Positions 1 to 7,423 of a stretch of DNA of 64,000 nt are shown here, piece after piece; positions within the stretch are counted from its first letter, which is position 1; every line of letters starts with the position of its first letter. Under the pieces are notes generated by a model that saw nothing but the letters and a program-made list of their open reading frames with translations, searched no databases and was not told where the DNA came from. The position numbers and the translations under genes were made by a program. The stretch lies in contig NZ_CP009505.1 in the NCBI RefSeq assembly GCF_000970045.1, positions 744,001 through 808,000 on the forward strand. The letters run 5' to 3'. Source of the DNA: Methanosarcina sp. MTP4. GTDB taxonomy: Archaea; Halobacteriota; Methanosarcinia; Methanosarcinales; Methanosarcinaceae.

Positions 1-78
1 TTCTTTGAGGACTTTTTCAACGGTTTCTTTCGTTTTCTTGCACTTTGTACATCCGGTTCCGAGTATTTCGATTTTCAT
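1..78 (-). CDS. Small thioredoxin-like redox protein, C-terminus cut by the window edge
   Basis: The first 26 codons read MKIEILGTGCTKCKKTKE and onward, nearly identical to the start of the complete 77-residue protein at 3028-3261. The CTKC motif at residues 10-13 is the redox-active dithiol of the small archaeal thioredoxin-like family. The gene lies 52 bases downstream of the permease at 131-1102 on the same strand, so the two are probably co-transcribed. The same permease-then-thioredoxin order recurs at 4442-3028. The C-terminal two thirds lie outside the window. A function in thiol chemistry linked to the permease is inferred from context. Confidence 0.8.
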   Translation of the reverse strand, partial: MKIEILGTGCTKCKKTKETVEKVLKE

Positions 79-130
79 TTTATTCACCAATTTTTTCTTT
101 TGTTAATGTGTTCAAAATTTTCATCAAGGT

Positions 131-1102
131 TCACAGCAGTATGTTAAACAGGTAACCTGTGAATATGATCGAGGCTGCAACAATCGAAACAAAGATTGCA
201 ATCAGCTCTTTTTTCAGCACCTTTTTCAAGATGACCATTTCAGGGAAGGACACGGCTGTAACCGACATCAGAAAAGCCAGGGAAGTTCCTATTGGCAGCC
301 CTTTTCCAATCAGGCTTTCTACAATGGGGATCATGCCCATGACATTTGAGTACAGGGGCACGCCCAGGATAACCGCTATCGGGACTGCAAGCAGGTTGCC
401 CTCACCTGCGTATTTTTCGAGGATACCTTCGGGGGCATAGCCGTGGAAGATCCCGCCGATGCTTACCCCTATTATCACATAGATCCAGATCTTGCCAACG
501 ATTTCTTTGACACCTTCAAATGCGGTTCCTGCTCTCTCTTTCACGCTCAGTTTATCCGGCTCGGAGGCTGCGTTTCCGACTTTGATTTTGTAAACAAATT
601 CCTCAACGTACTTTTCCAGTTTAAGGACGCCAATCAGATAGCCTCCGAAGACCCCGAGCACGACACCCGAAATCACGTAGATCGCAGTTGCCTTGAAACC
701 GAGGGTTGCCCAGAGCACGGCGACTGCGGCTTCGTTTACCAGGGGGGAGGTAATCAGGAAGGAAAAGGTCACTCCCAGGGGGACCCCGGCTTCCACGAAC
801 CCGATGAACAAAGGTACCGAGGAGCATGAACAGAAAGGTGAGACCGTGCCTATCAGGGAAGCCACCAGGTGGTAGCGGAGCCCTTTCTTGCCCCCGAGCA
901 CCTTCCTGGTTTTTTCAGGAGTGATATAGGTCCTGATGTAAGATATGGCAAAGATCATAACCGAAAGCAGGAAAAATATCTTCAGCACGTCGTAGATGAT
1001 GAAGTTGACACTGGCTGCAAGATGGGTTTCCGGATTTATTCCGATTACATCATAGGTCAGTTTGTCGGCGATCCATTGAAAGGGGTAAAAGATGTCGGTC
1101 AT
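131..1102 (-). CDS. Predicted permease, ArsP/DUF318 family
   Basis: A 323-residue integral membrane protein with about eight hydrophobic segments. It carries the family's cysteine pair in a CSC motif (Cys91, Cys93, in PFCSCSSVPLF) and the second repeat motif LGVPLYSNVMGM. This is the PF03773 permease family, which includes the organoarsenical exporter ArsP and related two-cysteine metal or metalloid permeases. It is followed by a small thioredoxin gene and preceded by a palindrome that a nearby ArsR repressor could bind (1157-1178). Efflux of an arsenic compound or soft metal is therefore likely, but the substrate is unknown. A paralogue lies at 3381-4442. The ATG is preceded by an AAGGAA ribosome site. 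Confidence 0.85.
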   Translation of the reverse strand: MTDIFYPFQWIADKLTYDVIGINPETHLAASVNFIIYDVLKIFFLLSVMIFAISYIRTYITPEKTRKVLGGKKGLRYHLVASLIGTVSPFCSCSSVPLFIGFVEAGVPLGVTFSFLITSPLVNEAAVAVLWATLGFKATAIYVISGVVLGVFGGYLIGVLKLEKYVEEFVYKIKVGNAASEPDKLSVKERAGTAFEGVKEIVGKIWIYVIIGVSIGGIFHGYAPEGILEKYAGEGNLLAVPIAVILGVPLYSNVMGMIPIVESLIGKGLPIGTSLAFLMSVTAVSFPEMVILKKVLKKELIAIFVSIVAASIIFTGYLFNILL

Positions 1103-1156
1103 TTTGGGTTCCTTCTTTTCTCATGGGGCGGTTTATGGGATGTATCATTATTTTGT

Positions 1157-1198
1157 TATATCAACATATATTGATATAATTGTAATTTGATATATACT
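1157..1198 (-). promoter_or_regulatory. Promoter and ArsR-type operator of the ArsP-like permease
   Basis: On the minus strand a TATA box (AAGTATATATC, near 1187-1198) is followed by a perfect inverted repeat with 8-base arms TATATCAA/TTGATATA and a 6-base spacer (1157-1178). It sits about 60 bases upstream of the permease ATG. A related 22-base sequence lies at 1874-1895 in front of arsR. The position between TATA box and start codon fits repression. Binding by the ArsR protein at 1606-1866 is inferred. Confidence 0.6.
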
Positions 1199-1294
1199 TT
1201 ACGCATCGAATAAAACCCTTTTATAAGAAAACGAAAGATCAGACCCTTAACAAAACCTGCTTGAAATACTGCAAGAAAATTCAGGAGCATGTCT

Positions 1295-1459
1295 ATGGTA
1301 AAATGCGCTATCTGCAAAAAGGAAGAAAACTCGCTGCTCAGGGCGAAACACAGGGAACTTGGAACGGTAAAGCTCTGTTTTGAATGCTGGGAGGTCGAAA
1401 ACGGTAATCAGAACCTTCTCCCCTCATGCGGGGGCGGCTGTGATTGCTGCCGCTTTTAA
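1295..1459 (+). CDS. Small cysteine-rich zinc-finger-like protein (54 residues)
   Basis: A short plus-strand gene. The protein begins MVKCAICKKEENSLL, has a second pair in LCFECWE, and ends with a cysteine-rich tail CGGGCDCCRF. There are eight cysteines in 54 residues, two as CxxC pairs that could form a zinc ribbon. An in-frame ATG at 1289 is also possible. The ATG at 1295 was chosen because AGGAG at 1283-1287 then sits seven bases upstream. It lies in the gap between the permease promoter and arsR, on the opposite strand to both. No family is recognised. A metal-binding role is inferred from the cysteines and the neighbours only. Confidence 0.55.
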   Translation: MVKCAICKKEENSLLRAKHRELGTVKLCFECWEVENGNQNLLPSCGGGCDCCRF

Positions 1460-1605
1460 TCACATCTCATTTTTCCGGGCCTGCCGGTTCGTGCTAATGT
1501 CGGCTCGTGCTGAGTTTGATTGGGGAGTTTCCGGCAATTAAGAGCCCCAGATGCACATCCTGAACATATCTGAGACATATCTTAAGTGCAGCCGGAAAAA
1601 AGGAC

Positions 1606-1866
1606 TTATTCTTCAAGGATCTTCAAAATCTTCCGGACTTTTTCGTTATCTATGGAATAAAGCCTCATTTTCCCGTCCTTTCTCACCTTGATGATCCCCC
1701 AGTTCTGCAGTTTTGCCAGGTGCATGGAAGTGTTGGACTGGGTCTTGCCTATGAGGTCCGGAATCTCACAGGCGCAACGTTCCCCATCGAGCAGGACTTT
1801 TATGATTTTGTATCTTGTTTCTTCGCTCAGGGCTTTGAAGAGCTGCACATTTTCCTCATCAATCAT
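1606..1866 (-). CDS. ArsR/SmtB family metal-responsive repressor
   Basis: An 86-residue single-domain winged-helix protein. The recognition helix region reads KTQSNTSMHLAKLQNWGII, followed by a wing in VRKDGKMRLYSI. The cysteine pair in ERCACEIP (Cys31, Cys33) sits where ArsR-type alpha-3 sites (ELCVCDL) bind As(III) or soft metals, so this is probably a metalloid or thiol sensor that releases DNA when loaded. It is near the ArsP-like permease on the same strand. An operator-like sequence matching the permease operator lies just upstream of its own start, which suggests autoregulation. Confidence 0.88.
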   Translation of the reverse strand: MIDEENVQLFKALSEETRYKIIKVLLDGERCACEIPDLIGKTQSNTSMHLAKLQNWGIIKVRKDGKMRLYSIDNEKVRKILKILEE

Positions 1867-1873
1867 ATAATCA

Positions 1874-1900
1874 TTTACTGATATATGTGGATATATATAG
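1874..1900 (-). promoter_or_regulatory. arsR promoter with operator-like sequence
   Basis: Read on the minus strand, a TATA-like CTATATATA runs into TATATCCACATATATCAG, which matches the operator at 1157-1178 at 16 of 22 positions, best in one half. The arsR ATG is only a few bases downstream, so the transcript would be nearly leaderless and a bound repressor would cover the start. Seen by direct comparison; binding is inferred. Confidence 0.45.
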
Positions 1901-2081
1901 TTTTCTCAGGTGTATGATGATTGGTGCCCCCCATCAATCGGTTGATGTTGTTCCAGAATTTCCGGAAATGGGGCTTTGTAGAAACCGATCTAAATCAAAC
2001 CGTACAGGGTGGCTTTAATTCCTCTGTTCGGCTATTCTCGATAACTTTTTTTTGATTGCTTATCAGGTACCGGCGCTCTCA

Positions 2082-2107
2082 CCGGTCGTCGAAGACGACC
2101 GGCTTTT
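2082..2107. terminator. Hairpin with terminator character
   Basis: A perfect 9-base stem CCGGTCGTC/GACGACCGG with loop GAA, followed by CTTTTCC. It lies in the arsR-DGC spacer (1867-2553). A second GC-rich hairpin of similar type is at about 2393-2416 (GCCGTCCGCC and GGCGGCC around TTCG). No gene is supported in this spacer: the open frames across it arise from the tandem repeat at 2237-2339. Confidence 0.4.
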
Positions 2108-2236
2108 CCAGAAAGTACATTAAAATGAATACAAATAGTAAGTAAGTTATGCCCAAAAAATGTCTGGATAAATAAATAAAATCAGAATATTGACGTGAAG
2201 TGAGTTGAACAAAAGTAAAAACCAATATTGAAATTC

Positions 2237-2339
2237 TTCTTCCAACTTTTTCTTCCAACTTTTTCTTCCAACTTTTTCTTCCAACTTTTTCTTCCAACTT
2301 TTTCTTCCAATTTTTTCTTCCAATTTTTTCTTCTAACTT
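2237..2339. repeat. 13-bp tandem repeat (CTTCCAACTTTTT)
   Basis: About eight head-to-tail copies of a 13-base unit, CTTCCAACTTTTT, with slight decay at the right end (CAATTTTTT, CTAACTTC). The unit length is not a multiple of three, so translation gives cycling Phe/Leu/Ser or Lys/Glu-rich frames on both strands that are not genes. The repeat is intergenic. Confidence 0.9.
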
Positions 2340-2553
2340 CTTTCTTGCCTTTTTCTATTCTTTTTATTCTGTCCACTCTTTATTTTGGAAAGGCCGTCCG
2401 CCTTCGGCGGCCGGGGACAAGAACGACAAGGATGAGCAATTACGGTTGTACGGGGTATAATTAAGGATTCAGAATAGGACGTTCCTCTTTTTTGTTCGAA
2501 AATATCTGCCGGATAATGAGGGACGCCCAAAATCCAAAAAAAAGAAAATAAGG

Positions 2554-2937
2554 TTACTCTGACTGGAGTATTTCCTTTGTCTTTTGCAGAGCTTCCTTAA
2601 CTTCTTCATCCTTGAGTTCCAGGTCCTTGTTCTTTTTGATCCCTAACTCGGAGATCACGATGTGCCTGTCCGGGGTGAACCCTGCAAGTTCGAGTGTCTC
2701 TTTCGTGCAGTTTAAGGGGCAGCCGTCAATGGCGATGAGCCTCTCGGAACCTTCGGCCGATTTCAGGAGCCCGTTAATCCTGCCGCCGATTCCTACGGTA
2801 CACATCATTTTTCCGACTTCCTGCTTCGTGAGTTCGATTGCAATCTGGTTTGCGATCTGGCCGACGTTGGAGCCTCCGCTGCAGGCAAAGATCCCGACGT
2901 TTGCTGTCCCGCATGCACATTTTACTTCTTCTGCCAT
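2554..2937 (-). CDS. DGC-domain putative zinc-binding protein
   Basis: A 127-residue soluble protein with the signature of the DGC family (PF08859): the D-G-C triplet at residues 71-73 in AIDGCPLNC, an N-terminal glycine-rich stretch with cysteine (FACSGGSNVGQ, Cys19), and Cys46 in KMMCTVGIGGR. The conserved cysteines are thought to bind zinc; the biochemical role of the family is not established. It follows the small thioredoxin (3028-3261) and a permease on the same strand, so it is probably the last gene of a permease-thioredoxin-DGC operon tied to metal or thiol stress. Confidence 0.8.
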   Translation of the reverse strand: MAEEVKCACGTANVGIFACSGGSNVGQIANQIAIELTKQEVGKMMCTVGIGGRINGLLKSAEGSERLIAIDGCPLNCTKETLELAGFTPDRHIVISELGIKKNKDLELKDEEVKEALQKTKEILQSE

Positions 2938-3027
2938 TGTTTTTTACACTCCTGTATTCCTTTAATAGTTTGCTTTTTCGCCTATCTGGTGGTCTACTAC
3001 CGATCTTCAACCACCTTTTTCGGCTGT

Positions 3028-3261
3028 TTATTCGGTGATCCACTTCTTGATGTCTTCAAGGCTCGGGACCTTGCCTGCGACTTTAACATCCCCGTCAACC
3101 ACAAGGCCCGGTGTGATCATGACTCCGTAATTAAGGATTTCGTCAAAGTCCTCTACCTTGACGACTTCTGCATCCACACCCGTTTCTTTTACCGCTTTTT
3201 CTGCAAGTTCCTTTACTTTCTTACACTTTGCACATCCTGTACCCAGTACTTCGATTTTCAT
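3028..3261 (-). CDS. Small thioredoxin-like redox protein
   Basis: A complete 77-residue protein beginning MKIEVLGTGCAKCKK. The CAKC dithiol is at residues 10-13, the cis-proline context in GVMITPGLVVDG, and a C-terminal helix in PSLEDIKKWI. This is the minimal thioredoxin/glutaredoxin-like fold known from methanogens (redox-active disulfide protein 2 type). It lies between an upstream permease gene and a downstream DGC gene, all on the minus strand. It probably supplies reducing power or thiol transfer to the permease or its substrate; that pairing is inferred from the duplicated gene order at the left window edge. Confidence 0.88.
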   Translation of the reverse strand: MKIEVLGTGCAKCKKVKELAEKAVKETGVDAEVVKVEDFDEILNYGVMITPGLVVDGDVKVAGKVPSLEDIKKWITE

Positions 3262-3380
3262 GTTTTCACCTGTGATCTTTATGATATGCTTTTTTGTGAT
3301 ATGCTATTATTATGGGCTTTATGTTACGTCCTTATTTTTATTAAGTATTTCAATCAAATTTGAAATATCTTCCGCGTTGC

Positions 3381-4442
3381 TCATGCCACCAGGGTTCCGT
3401 AGATCAGGCCTGAAAAGGTTGCAATCAGCACCACCAGGGAGATGTAGAGTGCCGCACGCTTCGGCTTCAAGATCCTGTTGATTACGATCATGTTCGGGAG
3501 GCTGAGCGCCGGGCCTGCAAGAAGCATTGCCAGGGAAGGGCCTTCTCCCATGCCGAGCAGGTTCAGGGCCTTGATGATCGGGACTTCGGTAAGGGTTGAG
3601 AAGTACATCAAGGCTGCCGATATTGAGGCAAGGAAGTTTGAACCGAGAGAGTTTCCTCCGACAAGGGATGCAACAAATTCCTTTGGCAGTACTTCGACGC
3701 CTATCCCTGCAAAGAAAACCCCTATCAGAAGCAGGGGGGTGATCTGCTTTATCAGGAACCAGGTTTCTCCTATCCAGCTTTCCCGCTCTTCGGGGCTGAA
3801 CCATTTAAAGGAAAAGTATGCCGTAACCGCGATCAAGGGGATCCAGATCAATATGATCAGCGGGACCCATCCCAGGACTTTTGTTGAAAATGGAACAAGT
3901 TCGGGAGCAACAAGGATTGCGAGCAGCAGTATGAAGAGCTGGGCGCTGTGTTTGTGCTCGTCTCCGCCAAAGGTCTTGATGGATTTCCTTTCCCCGACGT
4001 TCTTCTCGAAGACAAACGCCATGATAAGTCCTATGAGAACGGACATCAAGATGGCGGTAAATGCCCTTGCAGCTCCCAGGTCGTAGCCCAGGATCTTGGC
4101 CGTGTACACGATTGCAAGGATGTTGATCGCCGGCGCCGAGAAGAGGAAGGTGCTGGCGGGTCCGATGCCTGCTCCTCTTTTGTAAATCCCTGCAAAGAGA
4201 GGGAGCACCGTACAGCTGCAGACCGCAAGCAAGCAGCCTGAAACAGCAGCAACCGTGTAAGAGATATAGCTGGGTGCGTCCGCCCCGAAGAACTTGAGCA
4301 CTGACTCTTTTGAAAAGAGGGATGCAATCGCCCCTGCCAGGAAGAAAGCAGGCACAAGACACATCAGGACGTGAAGAGCCAAGTATTCCTGCACGGACTG
4401 TAAGCCGATCCCTAATAAATATATGAGGTAATCCAGTGTCAT
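3381..4442 (-). CDS. Predicted permease, ArsP/DUF318 family (second copy)
   Basis: A 353-residue membrane protein of the same PF03773 family as 131-1102. It is longer and has the CSC pair at Cys75 and Cys77 in AVCSCTVLPLF, followed by the repeat motif FLFSAPAINIL and, in the second half, MLLAGPALSLPNM. About eight to ten hydrophobic segments. It heads a likely operon with the thioredoxin (3028) and DGC (2554) genes. Its promoter carries a strong palindrome between the TATA box and the ATG (4461-4486). Export of a thiol-reactive metal, metalloid or sulfur compound is likely; the substrate cannot be read from sequence. Confidence 0.85.
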   Translation of the reverse strand: MTLDYLIYLLGIGLQSVQEYLALHVLMCLVPAFFLAGAIASLFSKESVLKFFGADAPSYISYTVAAVSGCLLAVCSCTVLPLFAGIYKRGAGIGPASTFLFSAPAINILAIVYTAKILGYDLGAARAFTAILMSVLIGLIMAFVFEKNVGERKSIKTFGGDEHKHSAQLFILLLAILVAPELVPFSTKVLGWVPLIILIWIPLIAVTAYFSFKWFSPEERESWIGETWFLIKQITPLLLIGVFFAGIGVEVLPKEFVASLVGGNSLGSNFLASISAALMYFSTLTEVPIIKALNLLGMGEGPSLAMLLAGPALSLPNMIVINRILKPKRAALYISLVVLIATFSGLIYGTLVA

Positions 4443-4460
4443 TTTTTCAAATCCTAAACT

Positions 4461-4521
4461 GTTATTTCAAATGTATTTGAAATAACTATATATAAAAGTT
4501 CCCACTTCAAATTATTTTGAA
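4461..4521 (-). promoter_or_regulatory. TATA box and palindromic operators of the permease-thioredoxin-DGC operon
   Basis: At 4461-4486 there is a perfect 12-base inverted repeat, arm GTTATTTCAAAT, spacer GT. Immediately upstream on the minus strand is a TATA box (TTTTATATATAG, about 4487-4498), so the palindrome falls on the expected transcription start. A second, weaker copy TTCAAATTATTTTGAA lies at 4506-4521 on the other side of the TATA box. The same palindrome type occurs at 5659-5680 and 9320-9339. The arrangement fits a dimeric repressor; the protein that binds is not known. Confidence 0.65.
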
Positions 4522-4578
4522 ACAATTCAGGATTTTAGAAGAACTCCCGGAAACAGGATCATTGGTTAAAAAATAGGT

Positions 4579-5403
4579 TTATAGCGGTAAGCCCAACCAG
4601 CTATAAACTCCAATCATTTTCAATCCCATGTACAGCATCACTACGATAAAGATATTCATGAGATTCTTATTAGATATCATGTGTGCTACTTTAGAGCCCA
4701 CAAAAGCCATTGGTACACTGGTACCCGCCAGGAGTACAAACTGGGGCAGGTTGACATATCCCAGTGAATAGTCAGGCAGACCTGGAACATTCCAGCCGTT
4801 GTACATGTATGAAAGGATTCCACCAATAGCCGTAATAGCCATCACTGCTGTGGAGGTGCCTACAGCCTGGTGCATCCGGAATCTCAGTCCCAGGACCATA
4901 ATAGGGATCATTACGACTCCTCCGCCAATGCCTATAATTCCGGACACAAGCCCGAGGAAGATTCCGGCAATTGCATACAAGATCGGGGATTCGGACGGTT
5001 CCTCATCTATCTTCATAGGTTTGGCTGTCAACATCCTTACAGCCCCCAGAACTATTACAAGCCCAAATGCTGTTTTAAGTACATTCCCGGGAAGATTGCT
5101 GGCAATGTAAGCTCCCAGGATCGCGCCGCAAAAACCAAAAGCTCCAAGGTAGGCAGTCTGTTTCCAGAGCACGGCACCTTTTTTATTGTGGCCGTACGCT
5201 CCACTGATTGCTGTCGGAAGGACCACCGCAAGGTTGGTACCGAAAGCAATACGTATTGCAATAGTAGGATCAATTCCCATTTGCGTCAGGACCCAGAACT
5301 GGACAGGGACCATGATAAAGCACCCTCCAACACCTAAGAGCCCGGAAGCAAGCCCAACAGCTATTCCTGTAATGAGCAGACCGATAATAAATATCATTTC
5401 CAT
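4579..5403 (-). CDS. Sulfite exporter TauE/SafE family protein
   Basis: A 274-residue membrane protein with two internally similar halves. Each has a glycine-rich helix start: GLASGLLGVGGCFIMVP near residue 20 and GLVSGIIGIGGGVVMIP near residue 155. This is the hallmark of the TauE/SafE (DUF81) transporters, which export sulfoacetate, sulfite or related organosulfur anions. It lies between the thiol-linked permease operon and the DsrEFH sulfur-relay genes, so a role in sulfur anion export is plausible. Its putative operator is unusually far upstream because a MITE-like repeat lies in between. Confidence 0.85.
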   Translation of the reverse strand: MEMIFIIGLLITGIAVGLASGLLGVGGCFIMVPVQFWVLTQMGIDPTIAIRIAFGTNLAVVLPTAISGAYGHNKKGAVLWKQTAYLGAFGFCGAILGAYIASNLPGNVLKTAFGLVIVLGAVRMLTAKPMKIDEEPSESPILYAIAGIFLGLVSGIIGIGGGVVMIPIMVLGLRFRMHQAVGTSTAVMAITAIGGILSYMYNGWNVPGLPDYSLGYVNLPQFVLLAGTSVPMAFVGSKVAHMISNKNLMNIFIVVMLYMGLKMIGVYSWLGLPL

Positions 5404-5478
5404 ATGCTATCTCCTTTATTTTTTTCAAGCTCAATTTTGAAATTTATCCCTTTGTTTTTTGCTAAGAGAGATTCTCTT

Positions 5479-5637
5479 ACTATAGTCAGGGACCCAAATT
5501 CCTTCACCAATCTCAGGTGAAACTTTAACCACTGAAAGCACGGAAAACACTGAATAAAAGAAATAGAGGCATAATCCTTCCGTGTTTTCCGTGTTTTCAG
5601 TGGTTAGTGTGTAAATATTCGTGTTCGGGACTATAGT
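5479..5637 (+). repeat. MITE-like palindromic repeat, copy 1
   Basis: A 159-base element with perfect 9-base terminal inverted repeats ACTATAGTC/GACTATAGT. Inside is a long imperfect hairpin built on AACCACTGAAAGCACGGAAA and its complement. Copies of the same family are at 18193-18325 (right end missing) and 26084-26247 (inverted). It encodes no protein. It sits between the palindromic operators at 5659-5724 and the TauE/SafE start codon, inside the expected 5' untranslated region. Confidence 0.8.
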
Positions 5638-5658
5638 TAAGAAGAAGTCTCTCGAATC

Positions 5659-5724
5659 TATTTCAAATATATTTGAAATAACTCGACATACTTAAAATTT
5701 CCTATTTTAATATAATTTAAAATA
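5659..5724 (-). promoter_or_regulatory. Paired palindromic operators upstream of the TauE/SafE gene
   Basis: At 5659-5680 there is a perfect palindrome with 10-base arm TATTTCAAAT and spacer AT. A second at 5703-5724 has 8-base arms TATTTTAA/TTAAAATA. They match the operators of the permease operon (4461-4486) and of the Fe-S regulator gene (9320-9339). Both lie more than 250 bases from the gene they presumably control, the distance being filled by the repeat at 5479-5637. Confidence 0.5.
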
Positions 5725-5868
5725 AATCTGGAAAAAGAGGGTGATTTTTAATTTAGTTTGGCGTTTTGTCCACATACACCAGTTTAAGTCCCTATGTACA
5801 CTATCATATGTCCACTATCATATGTCCACTATCTTATGTCCGCTGTTTCAGAATTTGCCTTCTGGATT

Positions 5869-6150
5869 TCAGGTTTCCTCTTGAAATGCTTTTCTCATTT
5901 CTTTCAGTTTCTCACTAACATACTGCCCTTTTTCACAGTGAGATCCTACTTTCGGACTGCAGCTTATGAGCAACCCCATGACCCTGTCGGCTTCGCTGTA
6001 GTACTCCAGGTCCTCGAGCCTGTCAAGGAGTCCGGCCAGGCGCTGGTTAAATTCCCTGCATTTTTCATAATTGCCCTGTGCCTGTTCGTGGATTTCGCAA
6101 ATTTCTTCCAGTTCTTTGAGGATTTCAGGCCATTTTTTTTTGCCGGTCAT
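5869..6150 (-). CDS. Small hypothetical protein, last gene of the dsr-like cluster
   Basis: A 93-residue, mostly helical, charged protein starting MTGKKKWPEILKELEEI. Four cysteines are spread through it (EICEIHE, EKCREF, LISCSPK, SHCEKG). It is not recognised as a known family. It lies 144 bases downstream of the DsrH-like gene on the same strand and may be the end of that transcript. The helical content and cysteines could suit a small binding partner in thiol or sulfur transfer, but nothing in the sequence proves it. Confidence 0.5.
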   Translation of the reverse strand: MTGKKKWPEILKELEEICEIHEQAQGNYEKCREFNQRLAGLLDRLEDLEYYSEADRVMGLLISCSPKVGSHCEKGQYVSEKLKEMRKAFQEET

Positions 6151-6294
6151 GTGGAGTGGGTCCTGTTAAGCAATTTTTTCAGCATATTCCTTCCGGTGAA
6201 GCCTTTTCCCCGGGAAAGTAAGATGTCCTTGAATTTAAAAATATTATTCGACAGCTGGAATATTTGATTTCGGGTACTTTAAAACATTATACAT

Positions 6295-6594
6295 TTAAAA
6301 CGTATACTCACTATCACAGTGTTCCATCAGGTCTCCCACAAGGACCGCATAAAAGTCTTCCGGAACTATCACTTTTTTTCCGGACCTGATGGCTCTGGCC
6401 TCAAGGTCTTCCTTGCAGGCATATATTCCGCAGGAAGGCAAGGTCTCAATCCCGGCAAGCAAATGGTATACGCCGTCCCCTGCCAGGTATAGTCTGGAGG
6501 TTTCGGACCGGGCAATTAATTTGAAGCACAGTTCCGACCTGGGGTTTCCGGGTGGTTTTGTAAGCAAGAATATATCTTTTCTATCTGGTTCCAT
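6295..6594 (-). CDS. DsrH/TusB-like sulfur relay protein
   Basis: A 99-residue protein of the DsrH/TusB family: the N-terminal strand IFLLTKPP, a middle DGVYHLLAG turn, and a C-terminal half with EDFYAVLVGDLMEHCD. In the DsrEFH/TusBCD heterohexamer this subunit pairs with DsrE and DsrF in protein-bound persulfide transfer, in tRNA thiolation or dissimilatory sulfur metabolism. It is the third gene of a dsrE-dsrF-dsrH-ordered run with gaps under 45 bases. Cys23 (SELCFKL) is at about the position of the DsrH cysteine. Assignment rests on fold pattern and gene order. Confidence 0.75.
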   Translation of the reverse strand: MEPDRKDIFLLTKPPGNPRSELCFKLIARSETSRLYLAGDGVYHLLAGIETLPSCGIYACKEDLEARAIRSGKKVIVPEDFYAVLVGDLMEHCDSEYTF

Positions 6595-6620
6595 ATTTCC
6601 CTCCGGTTCACTCAGTTACT

Positions 6621-6965
6621 TCAAAGAAGAATCACGCAGTCCAAGTTTTCCATTGCTTCCAGAAAATCCCCTTCATCCGCCAGTTCCACTGTTTCTATCA
6701 GGGTCTCCCACATAAGGCCCCTCTCCAGAAGAGAGGGTTCATGGGCCAGCACCTTAAGTTCCCCGTAAACGTAGAGAATATCTGCAAGGTTGGGCATGCC
6801 CAGCCCTCTGCTTTTCTGCCCTGCAGCTGCCAGGTAAACTCCGTCCCCGTAAAGTCCCAGGGTCACGTCCATCTCATTAAGGCAAACTGCAGCTGCATTT
6901 AAAGTGCCAAAGGCTTTTTCGCTGCCATAGGGGGCAGTATCCAGAAGATAAAATACGGATTTCAT
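6621..6965 (-). CDS. DsrF/TusC-like sulfur relay protein
   Basis: A 114-residue protein starting MKSVFYLLDTAPYGSEKAF, with the DsrF/TusC pattern: the strand VFYLLD, a helix after APYGSEKAF, the turn LYGDGVYLA, and the C-terminal ENLDCVILL. This subunit normally lacks the catalytic cysteine of DsrE and is structural in the hexamer. An upstream in-frame GTG at 6977 exists, but the ATG at 6965 has GAGGTG at suitable spacing. It sits between the DsrE-like and DsrH-like genes in tight order, which strongly supports a TusBCD/DsrEFH-type complex. Confidence 0.78.
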   Translation of the reverse strand: MKSVFYLLDTAPYGSEKAFGTLNAAAVCLNEMDVTLGLYGDGVYLAAAGQKSRGLGMPNLADILYVYGELKVLAHEPSLLERGLMWETLIETVELADEGDFLEAMENLDCVILL

Positions 6966-7008
6966 TGAACTCTGCACCTCACAAAAGTCCGTGCCAATTT
7001 TGCCGGCT

Positions 7009-7398
7009 TCATCGGGACAGGGAGATTACCCTATCGCTACTTCTTAACATTTCAGAGAGTTCATAAAGGCTGGTGATCTTTATTCCGGTCTCGTAGCCTT
7101 CACAGTTCTCCTTTGCCGGCCCTTCTTCCGGAAGGTAACCTCTGGCAGCAGCACATCTTGCACAGGCTCTTATGACTGCTCCTTTCTCCGCAAGCCCGGC
7201 AAAAAGTTCTCCTGCGCTGGTGAACATGGAGGCACTCTGTCCTCTTTTGGGGATGTGCACCGCGTCCAGGTAAAGAAATATGTTCACTTGATATCGTTTA
7301 AGTGCTTCATCGGCGAGTTTGCAGGCAATCTCAGCATGTTCGGAAATATAAGGGCCATCGGTGAGCACTATAGTAAGCGTCTTCAAAATTTCCTCCAA
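7009..7398 (-). CDS. DsrE/TusD-like sulfurtransferase subunit
   Basis: A 129-residue protein of the DsrE family. The sequence IRACARCAAARGY places Cys79 and Cys82 at the conserved persulfide-carrying cysteine of DsrE/TusD (typically CxxCxxxRG). The N-terminal strand LTIVLTDGPY and the central FLYLDAVHIP are typical. It starts the dsrE-F-H gene run and lies 25 bases downstream of a winged-helix/Fe-S regulator gene, so regulator and relay are probably one transcript. The substrate side (tRNA thiolation or another sulfur carrier) is open; no TusE/DsrC partner is in the window. Confidence 0.8.
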   Translation of the reverse strand: MEEILKTLTIVLTDGPYISEHAEIACKLADEALKRYQVNIFLYLDAVHIPKRGQSASMFTSAGELFAGLAEKGAVIRACARCAAARGYLPEEGPAKENCEGYETGIKITSLYELSEMLRSSDRVISLSR

Positions 7399-7423
7399 TA
7401 AATTGTGGTTTAGGTAGCAGGGC

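Noticed and set aside
2079-2464. Lys/Glu-rich or Phe-rich open frames on both strands
   Set aside because: They are produced by the 13-base tandem repeat; they have no ribosome site and cycle through frames.
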